Made by a program: the position numbers and the translations under genes | The notes under the pieces: model-generated | Databases searched by the model: none | Seen by the model: only the letters and a program-made list of their open reading frames with translations | Told to the model about the DNA's origin: nothing | In this document: in pieces, positions 20,601 through 32,524 of the stretch | Position numbering within the stretch: the first letter of the stretch is position 1 | Layout of the letters: each line of letters opens with the position of its first letter | Source: Annulohypoxylon bovei var. microspora | Lineage: Eukaryota > Ascomycota > Sordariomycetes > Xylariales > Hypoxylaceae | Reading direction: 5' to 3' | NCBI GenBank assembly: GCA_022836615.1 | Contig: MU405284.1 | Coordinates: 63,111-127,110, forward strand | DNA length: 64,000 nt

Positions 20601-23600
20601 TTATTGTGATTGATATGGGTTGACTAGTGCACACCACCCGAATTGCCTTCATAAGAACGAGTCTTATTTGCTGTCGCTAAGGAGGCCTCAGTGGTAGCTT
20701 GCTTAACCCACAACTTCAACGGTTGAGGAGTTGAATTCCATACGACTTTTGCGACGGTTACCAAACGGAGATTCAGACGTTAGGTATATTACCGCGGATA
20801 AACGGATCGAGCGATCATCGAGCGATATTTCCTACCAACGGGATCCGATAATCGGCCTAACGCGGGGTTACGATCTTTAAAACCCCGATGCGCCTGGACG
20901 TACAATGTGCGAGGTGTTTGACTTGGGATGATGGAAGAATTTTCCTACAGGGCCAGGCTTCGCTCGGAGATATTGTTATATGTCCGATTCTAAGGCCCGG
21001 CAATTTCAGGTACTAACACTATCAGAAGTAACCACAACGCTTCGCTATAGCCCTAGTTGGAGCTTTTAGTGTAGGAAGTAGATACTTTCAACAAGTGTTG
21101 CAGGTTTTTTTCTGGGTTTTCGGAGGAAGATAATCTTCATCCCCTCCCCTCCCCCCACTGGCATGTTTCAAGTGAGCCACAGGCTAGCTGCCTACCATGA
21201 GCACGCGTCCTGCGACCAATCTTTTGTTCATGCAAGAATACTGGTAAGTATATTTCTATCTTCTATATAGGTGCTGAATGGGGGGGGTTCAATTGGAAAA
21301 TATTTCTACTTGGCTTGTTCCGTTCGTAGGTAGGTGGATATGAAATCATTTCAATTTTCCTTGTATCACTACACCGTTATAGGTCAGAATCAATCAAACT
21401 CTTCATTATAAACGTTCAAGAGACCAAGATATGTGTGGTGCTTGGTGAGATGTAGGTACCTATGTTCGGGTATGGCACCAAGCATGGTCGACGTATTCGT
21501 TTAACTCACCAGAACCTAGCCGACAGGACCTGATCCAACACTGTACCAAACGGTATCTTATCGTCTCTCCGTAACCTTAACATCTAGGCAACCTACAAGC
21601 GCGATGCTTCGTCTCATGCCAACGCTGAAAATTGCACTTCTTCCTCCCTGCATCCGTGGCGTCGATAAGGTTGCATCTAAGCATTATCGCAAGGAATCCA
21701 ATGTATCCAAGCAAGGAAGAGAGGAGGACGATACGGGATACAAGCTACCTTTGGTATTTGCGGCTCAAAGACGTATTCAGTTGGGTAACGAAACTTCCTT
21801 GATTGGGAGTTCCTCTCAAGAGGGGGCTCCTCCTATATCAGGTAGATACTTGCCACGACACAAATAGACAATAGTAGCTGCTCATCGACCCAAGAATTCC
21901 AACAAGATTGCAGAGGTAGCGCCCAAGCTCTCTAACCTTAATTACAATATATGCATCACTCGTTTCTACAAACCTCGTTTTCTTTTTGGAACCATGACTG
22001 GAAGTTCGAATAAGGCAGTTTATCATGGGTCAGTTACTTCGCATCCTACAAAATGTTCTAGCAGTTTCGCAGCATCACTAACGAGGAACTCACATCGTAC
22101 GTAGTGCAACTCCGCCGAAAGCTAGCCATCAATTCACTCAAAACCCGCCGACTCATCACCCCGTCGATAAGAAAAGCCTCAGAGATTATAATCTCGAGGT
22201 TTACAAGAACGGCCCCAACAGTGTGCCTTTTCCACGTGCCACTGATTCCAGTGGTATTCCAGGAACACGTCAAGCGAATCTTGCTACCGAACTGGACACA
22301 ATCTTATCTCGCCTAGGCTGATTAGGTGATCTATCTACTTGGTCCATCCCCTTTCAAAAAGAAAAACAAAAACACGGATAGTGTAACGCGACCGTTGAAC
22401 TGTGAGGAGATTTCCCTACCTCCGCTCAGAAGATGGAAGCTCTGGGAGAAGGGGGAACAAGTGGATTTGTCATCACCCAGTCCTGGATGGAATTTGCGCA
22501 TGGAGGCCTCTCGGATCCGGCCAAACATTTAGTAAACGCAGGTTCTACACATATTTCTACACGTTACATTGCGGGAGGTACACACCAATACTCATCCATA
22601 CCCTAACCCACTTCAGTAGTCCTCCCACACATGTGACCCCTATATCTCCGATCCACTTCGTGCACGTGATTATTACACATTTCGTTACCCCGCACCAGGG
22701 ATACTGATGAACTGCTACCATCTTAAGCCTACCTACTAGGTAGGTAGGTATCACTTATTTGTGTGAGTATTACTAACACAGGAGCATCTTCGCCTTGTAA
22801 TTCTCCGATATGCCATCCATATAGAAATCAAGTGTAGATAGGTAGGTAGTCAATTGACTTGATCGGAGCCGATGGGCTGGAACGACTAGGTAGAAGTAGC
22901 TAAGGATTAAGGTTGCTTCCGCAAAAACGGAGTCGAGATCTATCTAACCGCAAAAGGAAATGGCATGAAGCGGGGAGATCTTGGGCAGGGATTAGTGGTT
23001 CCTCAGATCGGCAGTTAGTGACACTTCGGCTATAAATAGTACATGAAGTTCTACCTGTACAAAATAGGGCTGGAAGGGCTGTGTGTTACATCCATGGGCG
23101 GTTTTTATGTAGGTACCTAGGTATGACACTATGCATCACGATTAGCCGCTTATCTGTAACACACAAGATTGGTGGTGTTTATAACTGGCAGTTTAGAGGA
23201 TCTAAATTATGACAAGGATTTGTGAGACATTGTGCAAGCGATAATGTTGGCAAGAGTGCTGGCCATTCACACAATCAACATTCTAAGCTACAAGCCCGTG
23301 GGAAGAATGTGTATTCTATCACAAAAAGAAGTCGCTTCCACAAGACTTTTACTTTGTTTAATTGCGTTGTAAGATGCATGTGTGCTTAGGTAGGTGGGTA
23401 AGTCTGAATAACCTCAAACCACATAAGCATTCATTCCATGCATAACTTTAGAGTAATACAGTAACTTGAAAACCATTCCTCTCCCCCCCCCCTTTTTTTT
23501 CTCTACACTCGTATACCTAACCCCCCTAAGTTATTCGAGTCTGCCAGTATTTTCCATCATGAACCATAACCCATCACAAACATAATGAGAGAAAATCGGA

Positions 23601-23663
23601 AATCTCAACCCGTCCCACCCCATCGACGCCGTAGCTGTAGAGATCCACCATAGCTCCAACTCA

Positions 23664-24407
23664 TCAATGAGCCGACGGCGAGCCAGCTGAAGCGCCACCC
23701 GCCGACCCGCCTGATGTCGCGGCCGTCAATCCAGTCGCCCCTGCCGCGCCCCGTGCACCGCGCGCGCCCTGGTTGAGCCTAACTCCAAGGGCACCAAGTC
23801 CATGACTATGTCCGGCATGGTGATCCTCGACCGAGGAGCTTCTAGTGGTGCCAGCTTCGACGTCGGGTGATCCGTATGAGGTGTTCTGCGCTTTACGGCG
23901 AAAACGAAGGAGTCTTCCTCGCCAGCACATGAAGAAGGTCGATATGAGGATGATGCCTCCAACCATCGACCCGACGATGATACTGGCTATGTTGGTGACA
24001 CTGAGGCTAGGTGTTGGGGGAGCCGAGAGTATAGTCTGGACGACTTGAGGTGTCGACTCGACAGCCGATGGAGCGGTCCACTCGGTTTGTTGTTGAGTGT
24101 GTTGAATGGACTGCGGCTGGGCCGTCATTTCGGGAACTGACTGGATGACTGGATCCGTGTCCTGTGAGGCCATTCTCTCAACGGGCCCTTCTGAGGTCAT
24201 CTCGACAGTCGAACGTGCGAATGTCGACTGGACGATTGCGGGTGTGATCGATGGTGTAGGCTCGTGGACCGTCTCTATCGATGTTTTGCGAATAGTTGAC
24301 GTCTCCCACGAGCTTCGCGGTTGGGTGCCGCCTTGGGTTGGGTAATGAAAAGCCAAATCTGTAGTCGACCATACCGGCTGGTCGACTTCTTCCTCATCAA
24401 ACATCAT
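23664..24407 (-). CDS. Ser/Thr-rich single-pass membrane protein, unrecognised
   Basis: A single exon of 247 residues, start ATG at 24407 (a second Met follows directly). The first about 135 residues are rich in Ser, Thr, Pro and Gln with few hydrophobics, as in O-glycosylated stalks. One strong transmembrane helix follows at about 139-160 (NIASIIVGSMVGGIILISTFF), then a basic stop-transfer stretch (RGRLLRFRRK) and a Gly/Ala/Ser-rich tail. The layout resembles wall-stress-sensor-like fungal membrane proteins, but no WSC or other ligand domain and no N-terminal signal peptide is visible. An upstream exon bearing a signal peptide could therefore be missing. Confidence 0.6.
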   Translation of the reverse strand: MMFDEEEVDQPVWSTTDLAFHYPTQGGTQPRSSWETSTIRKTSIETVHEPTPSITPAIVQSTFARSTVEMTSEGPVERMASQDTDPVIQSVPEMTAQPQSIQHTQQQTEWTAPSAVESTPQVVQTILSAPPTPSLSVTNIASIIVGSMVGGIILISTFFMCWRGRLLRFRRKAQNTSYGSPDVEAGTTRSSSVEDHHAGHSHGLGALGVRLNQGARGARGAAGATGLTAATSGGSAGGASAGSPSAH

Positions 24408-27400
24408 CTTGCTGTTCTACTACGTTAGACCTGATACCCTTATGTAGTAGTCGAATTGTTTGACTCTAATGGAGCACTGTAATGAATAAAATTTATAAAG
24501 CAAATAGAAAGTAGGTGCTTAGGGAGGTAGTACTCGGAATTACTGCCAATGAGCAGATAATCCTAATCAGTCGACGACGCCATCGCCAGAAGTTAGAGTA
24601 CTTTAAGGAAGTGTGTTAGGGAATTAGAAGGCGCAGATAGAAGATGAAGGGATGAGTTGGAGAGTGTAACGAAAGATAGATAGATATCGAGGAATTAAGG
24701 AAGTAGAAGAAGAGGGGGTATATGAAGAAATAGCTAGCACTAATTAGTAGAACAGATGTATTATTGGAAGGGAAGTCCTCAGTAGGTTGTGTTGGTGGTG
24801 AATATAGAAATAAATCAAGGAGAGAGGGTGGGTAGGTATTTATACGAAAGGATAAGGAGAAGTTTGAGCGGATTATTTCACTTGATAGCTAAGGTTTGTG
24901 CTGAATGATAGTGATTCATTGAATATACCAAACTATAGGTCACTCCAAGTTGAGTAGACGTATAGAGTGAAATACCCAGTAGAGTTTAGTGCAAATGATG
25001 TGATATGCTTGTGTATGGTAGATGAGGTGTTACTGACCCAGAGTTGAGCGAGTACTTACAAATTAGGTTTTGTGTGACAACTCTCAAGGCAAAGCAGTAG
25101 AAGAGTTACTGAAGAGGAGTCATACAAGACTCGAGGACTGTGATGTCTATAGATGTTGACTAAAGTGTGGTCCGACTTTAGAAGCTCGATGATGGAGTTG
25201 GAAGGGGTGTCGGCGAAGATGAATCTAGGAATGATGGATATAACTGTAGTGATCGCTATAGCGAGGTATAGTAATTGGTTGCTGAGTGATTGCCGAGTTG
25301 AAATATCTTGAGAAGGAGGAGTGAGGATTTTGAACAGAAGTCGCCATTCGTCCCCTACCTTCTTATACATTTTCGGCGGGAAGGAATGACTCGGTCAGGT
25401 AGGTATATCTTAGGATTTCGGCATGGAAAGAACGGATGACGGCGAGCAGGTTTGGGATTTCGGAAGGAAGGTTCTGGTGTGTGATAGTGTTACTATTCAC
25501 AACAGGAACAGAGTCAAACGGCGATAAACTGCGGAATAGGCACTTTCCCATAACTCTATCATGGCCTAAATGTGCAACAATCACCCACAAATTTACTTGC
25601 TTCTGTAGGTGAGTCAGACATTACTGCCGCCGTGAGCTTCTCGTCAAACGTCGCTACTACCCGTAAGTTAGATTAGACCAGTCCTAAATATCCACGTAAC
25701 AAGTAAAAGTCCTCGGAATTAGATAGGATCGATGATGGTAGAGGGACGTACCTTTGTGAGGGGCTGATGGTAATTAGAGGCAAGCAGCATAGAAGCACAA
25801 GATATCCATGGATCTGCAGTAGTACAGCACATGTTGCCCCTCGGAGGCGTGAAATCAAGTTGTACTGCTTTGTTTGGTCATAGTTGGTACCCTGTCCAAG
25901 GATAAGGCTGAGTGACTTCACAAGCAAGCAAAGTAGTGCCAGAAGCAGTACCAGAAGCAGTACCAGTTGATGTATTTAGATATGTTAGATAAACCTTCAG
26001 ATGGATTTCCTTTGTGTGGGAACTTCTAGCAGGTAATGTTGTGAATGTTGAAGTTTGTGAAAGTGACGAATGCATGTTGGAGGGGGTGTTGAGGTGTTGA
26101 AGTGTTGAACCTACTACTATTTTATCTCGTCTCTTGCTTAGAGCTACCTAAGGTTACCTACGAAGGAAGGTAAAAGCATTGGCCAATAGAATTATGTACC
26201 GACACGTCACATACCTCCTACCAGATATGTAGCAAATAGACAGTTGGGTACCTATAAAGGAAGTCGCCGGAGTGGAATATCCGGCTAGGTAATAGCGTCT
26301 GGACCCTGTGGTGCCCACAACAGGGTCTCCTACCTAGAGATGGGATCAGAGAACTGCTAAGGAACGTGACGGTGATTACCCACCTAGGTAGATTACCTAA
26401 CTCCCATGAAAGGAAATTTTACGTCATGCTAATGAAGGGATTCTTCCAAAGAAATGGAGCTATATCAATGCTTGATTGTTGCTAGATTACCCTGCATGTA
26501 GGTAGGTGACTTTGATAGGTAGGTACCTAGTACCTACCTAGGTTTGTATTGGATCTCTTGACTTCAATGATCATACTAAGCCCCTTTTACACTAACACCT
26601 AATGACCCCAAGGAAATTCACACCAACAAGACCATCGCCCGTATATTATTTGTATTATTTACTTGATATTTACTTCTGAGTTATGAAGCCATGGGCACCA
26701 TTATTGTTTAAAGTCTTGAAGCTTTGGTTAATACTAATAATTTCTTCTACTCAGGCTCGTATCGCAAGATGACAATTAAGTAAAATTCTAACTAATGAAT
26801 TTCTATACAGATTGCCGAGTGTATCACGAAAGAAATAATGAGGTTACAAACAAAAGACTGCCTAACCTTAGCTGATAATGCTCGCCGACATGCGAGGTGA
26901 TAGAATGGCTGAAAATTCTATAGGGATATTCCAATCCGTGAACATCTATGTTATACTGCGATTATTAATAGTATGTTCAAATCGCCAACATGCCCCTATT
27001 TACTCCTGATAACCAAGCTCTAGCCGACTGCACCTCCTACCCTCGCGCCTCCACAGGCTATATCCTAACACGACTCCAATCCTTCCTATCAAATCCCATG
27101 GACATCCTAATGGACACCATCCACTCAAGACATCACTTGCGAGGGAAGGTGAGAAAGGTTAGACAATACCTGTTTAGATTAGCCCACACCGCGTGTTTTA
27201 TTGAAGAGTCTTGGAAGCAACCAGGTATGCAAAGAAGCAACACCAGTAGACAGACAGTCATTATCAGAATCACAATACGACTATTGTCTAGAGAAAGGCA
27301 CATAGCTTAGAGGATGATTACTCACGATGGGCTACGAAGAAGGTTAACGGTTGTGAACACGCCGATAAAATTTCCTAATTAGGAAACTTCTGCGACGATT

Positions 27401-27657
27401 CTTCCCCCTTTCCTAGTTCTCTTCTTCTTTCCCCATGCACTGGTCTTCTTTTTGCTACTTCTATGTGTTTATTATTTTATCCTTTCATAGCACAGTCAGC
27501 GATGACAATATTATCCTATTATACTAATCACGACGACAGGCTATATTCATCACGATACCCATTTGCGAAGAGAGCGACCTCTTATACCGATACCTAACCC
27601 TCCTAGTAATAAGAGAATCTACAATATCCTCGATTCCACTGGGATCTATTCTACCAC
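24408..27657. other. Mostly unassigned region
   Basis: Apart from the uncertain gene at 25056-26075, no gene is recognised. The stretch 26390-26550 is rich in TAGGTA/CCTACC runs. A 106-codon frame at 26990-27310 shows no family signal. Confidence 0.45.
25056..26075 (-). pseudogene. Unrecognised multi-exon gene, possibly disabled
   Basis: Several minus-strand frames are protein-like. From the ATG at 26075 the frame reads MHSSLSQTSTFTTLPARSS..., with TGTASGTASG tandem residues, to YPWTGYQL. It then meets TGA at 25880-25878 and continues in the same frame as PNKAVQLDFTPPRGNM...HQPLTK up to a GTACGT donor. Further open stretches follow at 25590-25363 (LWVIVAHLGHDRVMGK...) and 25370-25056, the latter with a hydrophobic helix (LLYLAIAITTVISIIPRFIF). 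One nonsense change, or an intron I cannot place, separates the first two parts. I do not recognise the family. It is either a decayed gene or a real gene with an exon structure not resolved here. Confidence 0.3.
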
Positions 27658-29102
27658 CTATGCCAGGAGATCGTTATATGTAGAGCAAAGCGTACCCTGC
27701 TTCCAAACACCTCGAAGGTCGAGCGTATGATCAATATCCTCTAGGGGATTTCCCTCCACCAAGACCAAATCCGCCCTTAAACCTTCCACGATCCTACCCC
27801 TATCGTTGAGCCGCAGCCTCTTAGCAACCAACGAAGTACCTGATCGCAATGCTTCTCTCGGAGTGAAACCGCACTTGGAAACGAGGCTAGCTAGCTCGTG
27901 ATGTGCGGAGAGCCCAAAGGCAGTTCCGAGTGCAGGACCGGCAGAGTCGGATCCCCTGAGAAGTCAGCGTAAGCAAGAGGCTGGGTAATCTGACACAAAG
28001 AATACTTACAGAATGATATCAATCCCTGCCGTTTTCAGCTCTCGGACACTTTGGTAGGCGTATTGTGCTCTTGAGTCATCGTTGCAAAGTGCCATGCAGC
28101 TGCAAAGATTATGTTTTCCCTGTGCGCTCAAGAACTTACTCGCTCGAGGGTCACGGGCATACTGTTCTTGCTCCTTCTGACCTTCAGTTGTTAGGCTTCC
28201 TATCGCTACCAAGGTCGGGTTACAATGCCTAAAATTCTAAGCATCAGTTTTCAACCCTCCACCAGGGGAAGCAGCGAGCTTATAGTAGGGATACATACGC
28301 ATTGTTAGCCAGGTATGCGTCGATAAGCTCCTGGGTAGGTGGTCGATCGCAGAATGTGTGCGCCAACCCATCAATACCAAGACGTAAGATATCTATCGTC
28401 CCCTGAAGACTCGTCGCATGAGCGACCGTGAGAAAGCCACTTTGATGAGCAATATCGATAATGGCCTTTTGAAGTTCTAGCGAAGGCAAGTTCGGCTTCA
28501 CAGACAAACCGTTGCCGTCCTCGTGCATCAGCTTTATATAATCCGCCTTTTCCGCGACGCGATCTCGAATAAAACCCTCGACGTCAGCTCTACTCTTCAA
28601 ATCTGGCCAAGTAGCAACCCTAGCTAGCGCCTATGTTCACGTAAGCGTTAGTAAGAGATACATCGGATCTAGAGACGCCACGGACCTCTTCAGATTTATC
28701 ATGGGCTGTGATGACAGCCGCTGGCCACCCTCCCAGGACGGTTGCAGCTTGGCTGGACGTTTTGAAATCGGCAGAATCGGGATCTGCGAGAGCTCGTGCT
28801 CTTAATTGAGCAATATTTTCGACTTCCTGATGCATATCACAGACGGTAGTGACGCCGAACTTCAATGACTGGCCTAGGACCGTATTGTGCTCGTCTATGT
28901 GGGCGTGGATATGGCCATCGATGATACCGGGAATCAACGTATGTCCCGGCTTGGAAATAACAATCGTCGATGCATCGGGCGCGTTCAATGGCCCGTCTGA
29001 CACTTGCTTGATCAACCCATTCTCCACGAGCACGCTGCCAGATGGAATTTCATTTTCGCCGTCGAAGATACGAACGTCCTTAATGAGTAGTGCCGGTGAC
29101 AT
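27658..29102 (-). CDS. Metal-dependent amidohydrolase (4 exons)
   Basis: Exons 29102-28686, 28630-28299, 28228-28010, 27955-27658 give 421 residues. A Met 12 codons upstream (29138) would give 433, but the chosen start, MSPALLIKDVRIFDG, matches family N-termini. An apparent frame break near 28620 disappears with a 55-nt intron (28685-28631, CTAAC branch point). The imidazolonepropionase-like/prolidase-like amidohydrolase fold is shown by PGIIDGHIHAH (metal His pair), YIKLMHEDG (the Lys position of the binuclear site), VAHA, GLAHT, and the late LGSDSAG metal Asp. A C-terminal strand segment follows (GLRADLVLVEGNPLEDI). It hydrolyses amide-type or ring C-N bonds of an unknown substrate. The neighbouring gene downstream on the same strand is not close; the flavin monooxygenase lies 0.9 kb upstream. 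Confidence 0.88.
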
Positions 29103-29138
29103 TTTGGTTATTATTGAGAGAAAGGCAAGTAGAGACAA

Positions 29139-30064
29139 TATGTACGTCGTTTATACTTCTGAATGTGCTCGAAGGGGCTACTACAGGCCACGGATCCGAG
29201 CACGACGTACTAGAGCCATGTGGAACAGCTTAGCTGTACTTATACCTGTGAATTGAAACACCCTGAAAGCTACACTGGGTTTGCGCGTGGCATCTATCGG
29301 ACATCCAAGAATGCGCGAGCATGTTTCCGGACGGCTAACTTCTAACTGCATGAAGGAGCGGCAAAAGCGATGGTCTCAGATGACCTAAGCGGATTGCTGC
29401 GAAGCCGAGAAGTTGCTAAAGCAAGCAAGGCATGTATTAAACAGAATGACTCCAACATTTGTTTGGAACCCTTGTTCTTACCCTTACCGTACAGTTAGAA
29501 TGTGGTTATTGTTGGTTTTGTATACTACCTGTGCCGCATTCGCTCTTCGGCTTTCGTCCAAGCCCGCTTTACCCCGATGGTACCTGGAAATACAATAGCT
29601 ATATCGCGTTCGAAATCGGTACCGATGTTAAAATCCGGCACCATTGAATGATTTCGTAGACGCCGAGCGATCCGGCGGCCGTTAATTACCCTATAAAGAT
29701 GTATTATGTGAACTATCGGGGTCTGCCACTGAGCTTTCTAAGTTAGGTCAGCAGGCGCCCCTTTTCCCCCTTTCTCCTTACCCCTAATGGACATCTGCAC
29801 AATAACGTTACAGAAACAGAATCAACCTATCATAACCCTTTAAATTTAAAACGAATGGAATTATTATTAGGAAACTTTTTTTTTTTTTTTTTCAATTTTC
29901 TTTTAAAAAAAGTTTTCCTTACTTATATCTCGATTCTCTACCTAAGGATTGCGACATCGCTGTTATTAATTCAAACTCAAACGGCACCATTACCATAAAC
30001 CCCAATTTTAGTCCAGTCTGCCCAAGTACTTAACATCCTATTCCCTGACATCTACAGCACATCC
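29139..30064. other. Intergenic region with a poly-T tract
   Basis: Amidohydrolase promoter side and monooxygenase 3' flank. A 16-bp poly-T run lies around 29877-29892. No gene is recognised. Confidence 0.5.
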
Positions 30065-31558
30065 TCATTCTATACACAGACCCTTCGTCATATTACCAAA
30101 CTGCGCGGTAAATATATCTCGCAAGTAATTGCGCTTGTAATCCCAAACCCCGGTCCCGGCCATGGGGAACAACTGATCGGCGCCCTGGACGTAAGTAGAC
30201 GAGATTTTGAACACGTCCTTATGCGGCATGGGGGCCGTGCTGGTAAGCCGCGGTACGGCGGCCTGGGCCCTCCGCCGCTTCATTATGCGGAGCAGGCGGA
30301 CGAGGTGCTGGGCCACGATCTCGCCGCCCATGGTCCACGAGGTGTTGACGTAGCCGAGGACGAACATCAGGTTCGGCACGTCCTGGATCATGGAGCCCTT
30401 CCACGTGTACTTCTGGGAGCTGTCGAGTTCCTTGCCTTCGATCGAGAGCTTTATGCCCCCGGCAAACTGCAGCTTGAGCCCCGTTGCCGTGACGATGATG
30501 TCGGGCCGTATCGTCTGTCCGGATGTGAGCTGGATCTCGGTCGATGTGACGGTCTCGATGGTGTCCGTGATGACATTGGCTTTTCCAGAACGCAGCGCCG
30601 CGTAGAAGTCTCCCTCGGGAGTGATGCAGAGTCGCTGTGTCCAGGGGTCGTACTTCGGGTTGAAGTGAGGGTTCCAGCTGATATTCGCTGGGAGTTGTTT
30701 GGATATCGCGTTCTGTATCGAGAGCCTCACCTTGGCGGGATACTTCATACAGTAGTTGTAGAACGTTATGGTGCTTACGACAGAGCGCATCCTATTGAAC
30801 CTCCACTTCAAGCCTGAGGGTAGAATCCACTGAATGAGCCTTACAAGACGTCCCTCGTCTGGCTCGTTAGGTTCGGGTAGGATATAAGTTGGACTTCTTT
30901 GTAGCATAGTTATGCTGTTAACCTTCTCGGCCATTGAGGGTATTATGGTGATGGCCGTGGCTCCGCTTCCGATCACGACCACATCTTTCCCCGAATAGTC
31001 TAACTCTTTCGGCCAGAATTGCGGATTGATTACCGGCCCTTCAAAATTGCTTAACCCAGGAATCGTAGATTCTCGAGACTGCAAAGAGTCATAGAACCCA
31101 GTCGCAAGAAGTATGAACTTTGCACGATACGTCTGTGCTTCTCCTTGGCTGTTCGTTACGGCTAGAGTCCAAAATTTAAACACCGTGCTCCAGTCGGCCG
31201 AAATGACTTTGGTATCGAACCGGATATTCTTGTCGATACCAAAGGCTTCCGCTGATTTCTGCAAGTACGCATGGATATGCTCTCCGCTAGCTAGTCTTTC
31301 CGGTCTTGTCCATGGGCTCCATGAGAAGCTGTAAGCTATCATGTCAGAATCAGACCGTACGCCCGGGTAGCGGAAGAGATCCCAGGTCCCGCCGATTCGG
31401 CTCCGGCCGTCTAAGATCGCGTATGAAGTCCCGGGAACGTATGTGTGAAGGTAATACGCCGCGTTAATACCGGCTACCCCTGCTCCAACGATAATAACAT
31501 CGAAATCAAAATCGGTAGACGACGGGAAGTCCCCGATTGTTTCTTTGGATTCCGTCAT
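30065..31558 (-). CDS. Baeyer-Villiger-type flavin monooxygenase
   Basis: A single exon of 497 residues, start ATG at 31558. Class B flavoprotein monooxygenases use FAD and NADPH to insert oxygen next to ketones or to oxidise N/S atoms. Visible motifs are the FAD-binding IIVGAGVAGINAAYYL (about 22-37), RIGGTWDLFRYPGVRSDSDM (the RYPGVRxDSD block typical of EthA-like Baeyer-Villiger enzymes), the NADPH-binding VVVIGSGATAITI (about 193-205), and ATGLKLQF near the C-terminal FAD contact. It lacks the extra N-terminal extension of cyclopentadecanone-type enzymes. The 16-bp minisatellite begins 43 nt upstream of the start codon, within the likely 5' UTR or promoter. The substrate is unknown. Confidence 0.93.
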   Translation of the reverse strand: MTESKETIGDFPSSTDFDFDVIIVGAGVAGINAAYYLHTYVPGTSYAILDGRSRIGGTWDLFRYPGVRSDSDMIAYSFSWSPWTRPERLASGEHIHAYLQKSAEAFGIDKNIRFDTKVISADWSTVFKFWTLAVTNSQGEAQTYRAKFILLATGFYDSLQSRESTIPGLSNFEGPVINPQFWPKELDYSGKDVVVIGSGATAITIIPSMAEKVNSITMLQRSPTYILPEPNEPDEGRLVRLIQWILPSGLKWRFNRMRSVVSTITFYNYCMKYPAKVRLSIQNAISKQLPANISWNPHFNPKYDPWTQRLCITPEGDFYAALRSGKANVITDTIETVTSTEIQLTSGQTIRPDIIVTATGLKLQFAGGIKLSIEGKELDSSQKYTWKGSMIQDVPNLMFVLGYVNTSWTMGGEIVAQHLVRLLRIMKRRRAQAAVPRLTSTAPMPHKDVFKISSTYVQGADQLFPMAGTGVWDYKRNYLRDIFTAQFGNMTKGLCIE

Positions 31559-31600
31559 TTCTTGGTGAATTTATGAATTCCGGTGTAACTTATTCCGCAA

Positions 31601-31696
31601 GAGGACAATGGGTATAGAGGACAATGGGTATAGAGGACAATGGGTATAGAGGACAATGGGTATAGAGGACAATGGGTATAGAGGACAATGGGTATA
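31601..31696 (+). repeat. Perfect 16-bp minisatellite, 6 units
   Basis: GAGGACAATGGGTATA is repeated six times without a mismatch (96 bp), 43 nt upstream of the flavin monooxygenase start codon. Perfect identity implies recent expansion. Confidence 0.97.
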
Positions 31697-31722
31697 TTAA
31701 GCTCAACGGGAGATATAGAACA

Positions 31723-31762
31723 GCAAAAGCAAAAGCAACAGCAACAGCAACAGCAACAGCAA
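31723..31762 (+). repeat. AAAAGC/AACAGC hexanucleotide microsatellite
   Basis: A run of AGCAAA then AGCAAC hexamers directly after the minisatellite, in the divergent promoter region. Boundaries are approximate. Confidence 0.8.
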
Positions 31763-32524
31763 TACAATACATATACTGTGAATTTAGACTCTACTAGACG
31801 GCGCCTCGGCACATGCCTAGATACCGTAACCAAGAAACCAAGCATGGCGTTCAAGTTTACCGATAGAGCCGGATGGATTATTTACCTAGGTACCCACCTA
31901 CATACATAAGTCTAGATCCGCAAACTGACAACAGTTCCATTTCTTGAGGCTCGAGCATTCGCCAACAGGACCTAAAACAGCGCCATGTCACGGTGTCAGG
32001 GATGGAATCAACCTCCGAGCTTACATCCTTAGAATCCGATTCCGACGTGCGGGGTGTATTCAAGCTGTCAATGGGGTTCGATATTACCAAATATTACCAA
32101 TCAAAGTCACAAATCACAAATCGCAAATCTGGGCAGAAATGGAGTATGAAGTTATGAAAAAAGGAGCTATTCGAATTCACATTTCCTAGAGTGGATCGTT
32201 AAGATTTGATATGGAGTTTATGGAGTTTGAGGAGGCCTCCAAAAGCGGTAATGGCAAGTACCCATATGCATGTTTCGTATAATTATTGAAGTTATATCGA
32301 CTTTCACTAGCGCCGAAATGCATGGACCATCTACGTTCTAGGTACCTAGATACACAGCACTAGGATACACTTATGTAATGTACTTTCTGTGCACGGACCA
32401 CTCCGGCAATTGTGAATCGATAAGCCCCTCCGTCAAATTGAACCACTCCAAAATCGACAGAAAAAAAGTTGGTCGCGACAATACACACCAAATACGTCTG
32501 TCTTCTACAAGTAGGAATTGCAAG

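Larger units (their letters stand above)
18947..23663. other. Gene-poor region with repeats and remnants
   Basis: A 4.7-kb stretch without an intact recognisable gene. It holds repeat copy B (19127-19297), a 10-bp tandem repeat (19481-19510), a 13-bp tandem duplication (19729-19754), a stop-containing gene remnant (20253-20600), TAGGTA-type runs (22729-22751, 23109-23124) and a C/T homopolymer junction near 23486-23500. A short uninterrupted frame from 22433 (MEALGEGGTSGFVITQSW...) reads protein-like but matches nothing I recognise. Confidence 0.5.
31559..32524. other. Divergent promoter region, monooxygenase / TSR4
   Basis: Holds the minisatellite and microsatellite listed separately, and a TACCTAGGTACCC motif near 31886. 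No gene is recognised. Confidence 0.5.

Noticed and set aside
22402..22707. 101-codon plus-strand frame
   Set aside because: The first part overlaps a more protein-like but very short alternative frame from 22433, and neither shows a recognisable family.
26990..27310. 106-codon plus-strand frame
   Set aside because: No family similarity, no splice partners and basic low-information composition.
28600..28700. Apparent frameshift and TAG in the amidohydrolase gene
   Set aside because: A 55-nt intron (28685-28631) with a GTCCGT donor, CTAAC branch point and ATAG acceptor joins KSEE to ALARVATWPDL in frame, matching the family.
30221..30817. 198-codon frame on the plus strand
   Set aside because: It is antisense to the well-supported flavin monooxygenase and only reflects its GC-rich codons.
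31601..31696. CRISPR-like regular repeat
   Set aside because: The 16-bp units are directly tandem without spacers, in a eukaryote; it is a minisatellite.
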